DNA from: Baffinella frigidus
Lineage: Eukaryota; Cryptophyceae; Cryptomonadales; Baffinellaceae
Reading direction: 5' to 3'
Assembly: GCA_026770585.1 (NCBI GenBank)
Contig: MU646726.1
Coordinates: 1 to 18,911 of the forward strand
DNA length: 18,911 nt
Shown here: in pieces, positions 1-8,100 of the stretch
How positions within the stretch are numbered: the stretch's first letter is position 1
Layout: each line of letters starts with the position of its first letter
Notes under the pieces: model-generated
Told to the model about the DNA's origin: nothing
What the model saw: the letters and a program-made list of their open reading frames with translations, nothing else
Databases searched by the model: none
Position numbers and translations under genes: made by a program

Positions 1-502
1 ACAGGTGGCTGGTACAAATCTAACCGATCGCGTCCGTTTCTCACGAGAACTTCTCCTATCTTCGTTTAGACGGCCTGCCGACCTCTCATGGGAAATTCTA
101 AAATTCTAGAAATTCTAAAACAGATCCTGGCCCCAAAAAGCACCAAAGGAGCGAGAAGGACGTGGAGCTGGCCCGGACGCACCGCGTCACTATTGGGCCT
201 GTTCTTTCTCCCCTATCGACGACCGAGCTCCGCTCTGCCCCACCCCCCCGAGCGGTGCATTGCACGGATGAAGCGCACCCGCTCCTTTTGACCAGTTTTT
301 TTTTCGCGTTTGAGAGAGATCGAGACATCATTGCATGGGCCCGCACTGGGCCCTCGGACAACGCATATCTCTCTCTTTGCTGCCTCTGGTCTCGAACCTG
401 CCGCACCAGATAGTCCTCTTGTCGGTCACCAAGCCACGGGGTTCAAACCTTTGCGTCTGCCATGGTGGCATTTTCCATGTTCAGTGCGACGGTATTTGCC
501 GG
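1..502. other. No gene recognised (RPN12 3' flank)
   Basis: Several short overlapping reading frames occur on both strands, but none has recognisable protein character or splice structure. The segment has local palindromic AT-rich sequence (near 95-120) and GC-rich stretches. I see no exon, RNA gene or element with clear ends here. It lies downstream of the RPN12 stop codon and before the first inverted-repeat element. Confidence 0.5.
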
Positions 503-621
503 ACAGGGGTACCTCGCTCATAAGAAACCGCCCCCTCCTAGGACCCTACAGTAGGCCTATGCCTAGGGACCTATGGTGGTCCTAGGGGGGGGGATGTTTC
601 TTATGAGCGAGGTACCCCTGT
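503..621. mobile_element. Fold-back element, family A, copy 1 (119 bp)
   Basis: A near-perfect terminal inverted repeat: the left end reads ACAGGGGTACCTCGCTCATA and the right end is its reverse complement followed by CCTGT. The interior is itself palindromic and centred on CCTAGG / AGGCCTATGCCTAGG motifs next to a run of G. There is no coding capacity. This is a MITE-like, non-autonomous element; five copies and one remnant lie in the first 6 kb. Confidence 0.85.
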
Positions 622-636
622 ACCCCTGTACCCCTG

Positions 637-752
637 TACAGGGGTACCTCGCTCATAAGAAACTGCCCCCCCCTAGGACCACCGCAGGGCCCTAGGCATA
701 GGCCTACTGTAGGGTCCTAGGGGGGGGGGGGGTTCTTATTTGGTACCCCTGT
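637..752. mobile_element. Fold-back element, family A, copy 2
   Basis: The left terminal repeat is intact (ACAGGGGTACCTCGCTCATA). The right terminal repeat is damaged: the GAGCGA part of the arm has become TT, leaving TTCTTATTTGGTACCCCTGT. It is separated from copy 1 only by a short tandem of TACCCCTG, so the two elements abut almost end to end. The interior is in the opposite orientation to copy 1 (CCACCGCAGGGCCCTAGGCA). Confidence 0.75.
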
Positions 753-829
753 ACCCCTGTATGAGACCCCCCGGAGTGCGCGAGTTTCCGCACCGAGGAC
801 ACCGTGATGTCATGGGTGCATGTGTCCGA

Positions 830-934
830 TATCCCTTAAGTGGCCATGCCGTCAAATTTGATGGCCAAGAGGACCTAGGCAGGTCTTAGGGCCCTACGGT
901 AGGGCGTATGAGCCTACTGGCCACTTAAGGGATA
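830..934. mobile_element. Fold-back element, family B (105 bp)
   Basis: Terminal inverted repeats TATCCCTTAAGTGGCCA and TGGCCACTTAAGGGATA bound an interior containing CCTAGG and CCCTACGGTAGGG. The termini resemble the array at 2730-3040 and the element at 18126-18401. The flanks (CGATATCC and GGATATCG) allow a TA target duplication, but the palindromic edge makes this uncertain. Confidence 0.75.
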
Positions 935-971
935 TCGCATCGGCTGTGGTGTGTTGTGCTGTGTGCCGTGT

Positions 972-1110
972 TTATCCGGGGAAACCTATTTTTCTTCAGT
1001 TGATGGCAAGGAAAATGACTACACAATTCGTTCTTATTAGTAATATTAAAGCATTTATGTAGTAATTTTCCTTGCCATCAAACTAAAGAAAAATAGGTTT
1101 CCCCGGATAA
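972..1110. mobile_element. Long-arm fold-back element (139 bp)
   Basis: Arms of about 50 bp start TTATCCGGGGAAACCTATTT and end with the reverse complement; only a small AT-rich loop is left between them. It interrupts a sequence repeated at about 1540-1600 (GTGTGTTATGCTGTGTGC), which marks it as an insertion in one copy of a tandemly duplicated segment. Confidence 0.8.
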
Positions 1111-1211
1111 GTGTATCACACTCGACACCGCCTCCCACTCCTGCAAACCGTACAAGAGCGTTTCCATGACCCCTCAACCCTCTCGCACGATGCGCTCGAG
1201 CGCCTTGGAGT

Positions 1212-1360
1212 TTATCTCAGAAAAGGGATTTTAAATTCGTTTTCTTAAGTCACCCCCCCTTCAAATTTGTCAACTTATGCGCAGAGAAAAGAATAAGTTG
1301 ACGAATTTGTACAGGAATTGACTTAAGAAAACGAATTTAAAAATCCCTTTTCTGAGATAA
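1212..1360. mobile_element. Nested long-arm fold-back element (149 bp)
   Basis: Outer arms of about 41 bp begin TTATCTCAGAAAAGGGATTT and end with the reverse complement (CCCTTTTCTGAGATAA). A second inverted pair lies inside: CAAATTTGTCAACTTAT against ATAAGTTGACGAATTTG. Nearly the whole element can fold into one hairpin. It is inserted in an exon 10 echo; GAG occurs on both sides and may be a 3-bp target duplication. Confidence 0.8.
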
Positions 1361-1363
1361 GAG

Positions 1364-1484
1364 TACAGGGGTACCTCGCTCATAAGAAAACGCACCCCTT
1401 CTAGGACAACCATAGGGCCCGAGGCATAGTCCTACTGTAGGCACCTAGGGGGGGGCGTTTTCTTATGAGCGAGGTACCCCTGTA
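1364..1484. mobile_element. Fold-back element, family A, copy 3
   Basis: Intact family-A ends (TACAGGGGTACCTCGCTCAT and reverse complement) around a G-run and CCTAGG core. It is inserted three bases after the 1212-1360 element, within the GTACGAGAG of an RPN12 exon 10 echo. Comparison with the intact exon suggests TAC or GTAC was the target. Confidence 0.85.
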
Positions 1485-1629
1485 CGAGAGTGGTTCAATG
1501 ATCCGCCGCTTGCCGCTTACTGACATGTATCCAAGAAACGAATCGAATCTGGTGTGTTATGCTGTGTGCTTTGTATCACACCCAACACTCCTGCGAATAC
1601 CGCTCAACCCTCACGCCACTGCAAACCCC

Positions 1630-1800
1630 TCTCACACGATCCGCTGGACCGTACAGGGGTACCTCGATCATAAGAAACAGCCATCCCCTAGGGCCCTACA
1701 GTAGGCCTATGCCTATGACCCTACGGTGGTCCTAGGGGGGGGGCAGTTTCTTATGATCGAGGTACCCCAGTAGCGTACGCGAGCGTTTCGAGCGTGCTTT
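1630..1800 (-). repeat. RPN12 exon 10 echo, inner copy, split by an element
   Basis: CTCTCACACGATCCGCTGG (about 1630-1648) and CGTACGCGAGCGTTTCGAG (about 1774-1792) match the two halves of the last RPN12 exon; a family-A element lies between them. The next bases (GTGCTTTGTATTTCAC) repeat sequence also found near 1567. This second echo on the 3' side of the functional exon is beyond use as coding sequence. Confidence 0.7.
1652..1771. mobile_element. Fold-back element, family A, copy 4
   Basis: Ends TACAGGGGTACCTCGATCAT and TTCTTATGATCGAGGTACCC. The same single change (GCTCA to GATCA) is present in both arms. A change kept on both arms implies it predates this insertion or was copied between arms. 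It sits at almost the same exon-echo position as copy 3. Confidence 0.85.
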
Positions 1801-1864
1801 GTATTTCACTCAACACCGCCTCCCACTGCCCTCGCCCCCTCTCACACGACCTAAATCCTTAACC

Positions 1865-1930
1865 CTAAACGATGCGCTCGAGCTCCTTGGCGTACGAGAG
1901 CGTCTCGATGATCAGCCGCTTGCTCGGTAC
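1865..1930 (-). CDS. RPN12: RPN12 exon 10 (residues 247-267 and stop)
   Basis: Acceptor ACACCAG then GTA CCG AGC. It encodes VPSKRLIIETLSYAKELERI plus V and TAG. The peptide is the conserved C-terminal helix of RPN12/PSMD8. The stop codon lies in GTTTAGGGTTAAGGATTTAG, a telomere-like sequence missing from both degenerate copies of this exon. Confidence 0.95.
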   Translation of the reverse strand, partial: VPSKRLIIETLSYAKELERIV

Positions 1931-2015
1931 CTGGTGTGGGGTTGAGGGGTTAAGGAACGAGAGAGAGAGAGAGAGAGGGAGAGGGAGAGAGAGACCGGAG
2001 AGAGAGCGAGAGGGA

Positions 2016-2058
<43 letters not shown>

Positions 2059-2087
2059 CAGAGAGAGGGAGAGCGAGCGAGAGAGAG

Positions 2088-2134
<47 letters not shown>

Positions 2135-5100
2135 AAGAGAGGGAGAGCGAGAGAGAGAGACCTGCCATGAGGGGAGGGCGGTGTGTCACGCACGTTCAAG
2201 AGCGGAATGCGCGTTCATCGGAGAACCATTCGAGCACAGGGCTACCTCGCTCATAAGAAACCGCCCCCCTCCCTAGGATCACCTTAGGGCCCTAGGCATA
2301 GGCCTACTGTAGGGTCCTATGGAGAGGCGGTTTCTTAAGAGCGAGGTACCCCTGTAAACATATCTTCGCCACGAAAAGAATGATGGCATTGGACTACGGT
2401 AGGTCCCAGGGCTCCTGGGGCCGCGTCGCTCAGAATATGCCCAACCGTTGACGCCGGCATCCACATTCCCCGGAGGATCGGAGCCAGCAACGCCAGAAGG
2501 AAGTTGTCGCACGCTTCAACAACCGAGGTCAGGGCCATGGAAGGGCCCGCTCGGGTACGATAAACGTGCCTCGCACACCAGATCCACAGCACTAGAATCT
2601 CAGTCGAAAAACTTTCTCGATCTCAGGGTTAGTAGCATACGGTATTGGTGTCCGAGACACCACGACCAAGGCAACCACCCCGTCGATTTTGAGTAATTTT
2701 CACCTAGAATGGCCAGAGACGGGCCGGCTATACTCCTTAAGTGGCGATTAGGCTCATACGCCCTACCGTAGGGCCCTAGGACCTGCCTAGGGCTTCCGCG
2801 GGCGATTATTCGCCCGTTGGTCACTGAAGGGATACTCCTTAAGTGGCGAGTAGGCTCATACGCCCTACCGTAGGGCCCTAGGACCTGCCTAGGGCTTCCG
2901 CGGGCGATTATTCGCCCGTTGGTCACTGAAGGGATACTCCTCAAGTGGCGAGTAGGCTCATACGCCGTACCGTAGGGCCCTAAGACCTGCCTAGGACCCG
3001 TAGGGGGTCCTTTAAGACCCCCTCGCCACTCAAGGGATACTCCCGAAACTCCCGAAACTCGTGTCTAAACCGGGAAGCTCGTGTACCGGGAATGTAACAT
3101 TCTAGGCCCCCCCAAAACCGGGAACCTTCTAGGCCCCCCCAAACCATCCGGGAATGTAACATTCTAGGCCACCCCCAACCGGTAACATTCCAGGCCCCCC
3201 CCAACTGGTAACATTCTAGGCCCCCCCCAACCATTATAGCCCCCCCCAAACCGGGCGGGCCTGGAATCAGACCCCCCCCCCCAACTGGTCATCAGTGGCA
3301 GGAGTCCCCTCGAATTAGGCAACAGTGCCGCGGGAGTCTGGGGCGGGGTTTCGGGCTTCGGTGTTCGGTGTTCGAGTTCCAGGTTCCAGGTTCCGGTTTC
3401 GGGTTCCGGGTTCCGGGTTTCGGGTTTCTGGTTCCGGGTTTCATGTTCCGGGTTTTGGTTCCGGGTTTCGGGTTTGAGGTGTAGGGGACTTGCCTCGAGG
3501 TCGTTGGTCTTCTCCTTCTTAAACCGCACCACCTGCAGGAGAGCGGGTTCAGGATGGCTGTAAGGGAGCCTAGGATGGCTGTAAGGGAGCCCGGTCCCGC
3601 CTATCCACACGAGGCTATCCAAGCGAACAAAATAAAATGGCATTTTAAAAAATCGTGGGAAATGATCACGTTTCCTCCTGCTTTCCCCGGGGGAAACGTG
3701 ATCAATTGCTGACTTTTGGCGTGTTTCCTGGGCAATAATCCAATGATTGACTTAAGAATCTATTCGCATGGATAGCCTCATGGGTTGGCGAACGGTGCGT
3801 AGTTAGTAAGCTGATCACTTTTCAGAAGGTTGAGGTTAATAAAGCAGAAGAAGAAACACGCGAGACCCATCCGCGAACGACGTTTTCATCTCGAAAGATG
3901 ACTGGTTCAGTTCCGTAATTAGCGGTTTCATTTTATTAGGAGGCCTAATCAAATTTACTATGCCCTAACTAATTTCTCCTATTCAACCTCCTATTGAAAA
4001 GGACCTGGTTCGGTTATCTTCCGAGATGAGATTAGAGCAGTGTTCGCATCTGTCGGTCGAGGAAAGAACCAAACAATGCAAAAAAGTCGACGGTTTCGTA
4101 CCAGCATCGTCAAGTTTGGAAACGTTTCATTGGTTTCGTGGTCAACCGATGTGAAACCCGCTCGAACTGAATCGGGGGCAGCGTTTGTACCTCGCGGGTA
4201 GCTGATCCGGGCCGGGTTGGTACCAGGCACATTTCTGATCAGCCAAGCGTGGTATGGCGAGAACTTCATGAGTACCACCACCGACCCTCACGGCTTGGGC
4301 AAATCGACGATTTTTCGATTCGGGATTTCAAGGGGGTTGCAGTCGGAATCCGACTTCAACGGCTCCAATTCCCCTTGAAATCGGGAAATCGAAAACCGTC
4401 GATTTGCCAAGGTGTGAGGGTTGGTGGCAACACGGCTGCAAATGTATGCACCCCACAGAGGCTGTGTTCGAGCAGGACCAGCGCGGGCAGAGTTTTTTGG
4501 CGGTTTAATAGGGTAACGGCCTGAAAATGGGGTAGTTAGGCCTACGGCATTGCCTAGGACCTCCTACCGTAGGCCGAGACTTTTTGGTCCTAGGATCCCT
4601 CGGCCTACGGTAGGAGGTCCTAGGCAATGTCGTATGCCTAACCACCCCATTTTCAGGCCGTTAGCCTGTGAGGTTAGGTCCTAGTCTTACAGGGCCTTCA
4701 GGAAAGGGAAGACCTGGTGGCCATGTTGGTATAATGGTTCGGGGGGGCCTGGAATGTTACCGGTGGGGGGGGGCCTAGAATGTTACATTCCCGGATGGTT
4801 TCGATCCGTGATCACCGCACTTTCCTTCCTACCTTCGTGCGCGGGGGGGGGTCGATCTACCCTACGCTGCGACCCAGAGGGCGGACCACCAGCGGGCTAC
4901 GGAGGGCTTTTTGGCCCAAATCGGGCCACCTTTCCGTTACCTTATCCGTAGGAACCCCCCTATGTCCCTACGGGTTGCCTACCGTAGGGTCGTAGGTGTT
5001 ATCGCTTAGGGGTTATTCAAAATCCCTTCCAAGTCCGCTGTGTGGTGGTTACTAACCACCAGCCTTCACGGTTTGGACAAATCGATGAATCTAGACTTGT

Positions 5101-8100
5101 GTGCAAAGGCAGTTTTAAAACTCCAAACACCCTGCAGTGATCAAGTTTTGGGGTTTTAAAAAATAACCGACGTCGGGATCCGACGGTCTGCAAGGGCATT
5201 ATGTACCGCGAAAATCGGTCATCTGTGCAAACCGTGCTACGCGGAACGACTGTCTAGAATTCGTGGATTGCGGTCAGTTTACAATTCTCCCCCACAAATT
5301 GGCCACTTTTGGAGAAAAATCGATTTGTTTTCAGGTAAAATGACTTTTGGCAGGGCGCTCATATGGGCGCCTTATCCTTGTCGGTTGCGATCCAGTGGTT
5401 CCTCGTAGTGAGGGTTGGTGGGCGGGTTCTGCCCTGCCTCGCGGGAAGAGTCTGTACACGTCTGTTTTCACTTTGGGGGATTGGGGGACCGAGTGGGGCT
5501 CGCAACCTGTGCCTTGACGTCGACGTCCCACTCGCGCTCCCGCATCGCCGCGTAGTCCGCCAACTCCCCGGCCGTCTTGATGCTGCGAGGGGGGGGGAGG
5601 GGGGGGAGGGGATCAGGGTTGAGGAAGCCCGCCCGCACTGCACACAGTGAAACCCTCAAACCTCAACCCTGGGCGCTAAACCATAGCGGGAGCCGGCAAG
5701 TCCCCGGCCGGCTTGATGCTGCTCACAGTGCTCGGGGGGGGGGGGGTTGTCATTGAGGAGAAACGCCATCTTGTACAACGGTTCTCACATCTGTAGGCCA
5801 AGCAAGTGATGCTACAGGTATTGGACGGGGGGGGGGGTTCTTATGAGCAAGGTACCCCTGACCGGGAGAGGCCTTCATTGACACCAACACTCCACGTTCA
5901 AAACTTCCCTGGATTAATTAACCACCTCCCCGGTACAAACCCTGTCCGGTTGAGTCAACAGTTGCTCTTGCGGTAGGTCCCGGGGCTCCTGGGGACAGCG
6001 TCGCTCGGAATATGCCCATCCGTTGACGCCAGACAGAGAGAGAACTAGATGGGGCAGGAGTAGTGCCACCGTGAGAAGAAGAAACCCGTTTCAAGCGGGA
6101 TGCGGTTTCAGAATATGACCATCCGTTGACGCCAGCATCCACATTCCCCGGAGGATCGGAGCCAGCAACGCCAGAAGGAAGTTGTCGCACGCTTCAACAA
6201 CCGAGGTCAGGGCCATGGAAGGGCCCGCCCGGGTACGATAAGCGTGCCTCGCACACCAGATCCACAGCACTAGAATCTCAATCGGAAAACACTCTCGATC
6301 TCAGGGGAAGTGGCGTATGGTGTTGGGACTACGGTAGGTCCCAGGGCCCCTAGGACCGCGTCGCTCATGATATACCCATCCGTTGACGCCGGCATCCACA
6401 TTCCCCGGAGGATCGGAGCCAGCAACGCCAGAAGGAAGTTGTTGCACACTTCAACAACCGAGGTCAGGGCCATGGAAGGGCCCGCTCGGGTACGATAAGC
6501 GTGCCTCGCACACCAGATCTACAGCGCTAGGACAGATAGGTCCGGAGCTCACTTATCAGTTCCCGCTTCGTTCAAGTTTCGGGTGGCGCCACCAGGTCAC
6601 AACACATGCATCTCTCTCACAGGCCCGTCCTTTCAGGGTAGCTAGCGTACGGTACGGACTACGGTAGGCCCGCCTCAGGACAGATAGGCCCGCCGCCCGC
6701 CGCGTGTCAAACAGGCCCGCCTCGGGACAGACAGGCCCGCCTCGGGACAGACAGGCCCGGCGACTCCCCGGCCGTCTTGCTGCTGTTTGGGGTGAGAAAC
6801 TTGTCCGTCTCGGGACAGAGAGAGAGAGGCTCGGGGAATAACCTGAGGAGCTTGAGCGCCTGCCCCATGGGCAGCGACTCGGTACAGAATGTGTGATGCA
6901 AAATAATTCAGCGCTCTAAAAGACTGAAACTGCCTTGAAAATCGTTTTAGAGGGCGAAAGGTGCCCACGCGTGAGCCCGCTAAAGGTGCTCACGCGTGAA
7001 CGCTTTTTGCATGACGCGGGGAACAACCTGAGGAGCTTGAGCGCCTCCCCCATGGGCAGCGACTCGTAGGCTGCCTCGCTGCTCTCGGCGATCGCGTCCC
7101 GCACCTGTTTTCGGTTGACGGTTTAGGGTTCAGGGCCCCCGCACTTGGGATCCCTTTAGGGTTTAGGGTTCAGGGCCCCCGCACTTAGGATCCCTTTAGG
7201 GTTTAGGGTTCAGGGCCCCCGCACTTAGGATCTCGGACCAGACGCCCATGCACAGCAGAATTATGAACCTGCGCACGTAGGAATATCCGGTTTTGATGAT
7301 TTACCAGAAGGTACGTTGGATCTCAGATGAGAGGCTCATGCGCGTACTACCACCCGAGGCTAGAAATGGGACCATTTTAAAACAGAGCTTCTTTTACAGG
7401 TGAAGGAAAAAAGAAGTGTGTGGTAATTGTCACACAAATAGGGGCATTATAACTTGAGCTACGTGACCAAGCATGCCCGTGACTGGTACTAAATTTAACA
7501 ACCCCGCATTTAAAATACTCCCTCTTCCAGCCTCGAGTAGTAGGAACCGTTGACTAATCAAGCAGGCTTTGTACCAGACAGAAACCTACACTGGGCCGGC
7601 GTAGAGCCACTGTGCGACACAGAAACCCGCTTGAAACATGGTGCGGTTTCAAAATATGCCCATCCGTTGACGCCGGCATCCACATTCCCCGGAGGATCGG
7701 AGCCAGCAACGCCAGAAAGAAGTTGTTGCACGAGTCAACAACCGAGGTCAGGGCCATGAAAGGGCCCGCCCGGGTACGATAAGCGTGCCTCGCACACCAG
7801 ATCCACAGCACTAGAATCTCAGCCGAAAAACTCTCTCGATTTCAGGGGAAGTGGCGTATGGTGTTGGGACTGCAGTAGGTCCCAGGGCTCCCAGGACCGC
7901 GTCGCTCAGAATATGCCCATCCGTTGACGCCGGCATCCACATTCCCCGGAGGATCGGAGCCAGCAACGCCAGAAGGAAGTTTGTTGCACGCTTCAACAAC
8001 CGAGGTCAGGGCCATGGAAGGGCCCGCCCGGGTACGATAAGCGTGCCTCGGCCCAGAGGGCAGCCTTTGTACTGGAAAACCTTATCCAGACACACACACA

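Larger units (their letters stand above)
1140..1520 (-). repeat. RPN12 exon 10 echo, outer copy, split by two elements
   Basis: Bases about 1186-1211 and 1481-1515 together match the RPN12 last exon (1865-1930). They share CGATGCGCTCGAG, CCTTGG, TACGAGAG and ATGATC-GCCGCTTG. Between the halves lie two fold-back elements (1212-1360 and 1364-1484). Upstream intron sequence is duplicated too. The copy lies on the transcriptionally downstream side of the functional exon and reads through where the stop should be (ATC GTG CGA), so it is non-functional. Confidence 0.75.

Noticed and set aside
503-760. CRISPR-like or bacterial palindromic repeat array
   Set aside because: The repeats are long inverted pairs bounding elements, with no regular spacer pattern, and the setting is an intron-rich nuclear genome.
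1872-2276. A 134-residue plus-strand frame and a 95-residue minus-strand frame across the GA tract
   Set aside because: Low-complexity Arg/Glu or Leu/Ser repeats from a microsatellite; no domain, and it overlaps the antisense of RPN12 exon 10 and its intron.
2335-2592. R255 minus-strand open frames as a small membrane protein
   Set aside because: Frames are open in more than one phase and vary between copies; no start or stop is conserved and no splice context is seen. Not enough to call a gene.
3164-3643. A 159-residue minus-strand frame rich in PETRNQ
   Set aside because: Only the 13 residues of RPN12 exon 9 inside it are coding; the rest is minisatellite.
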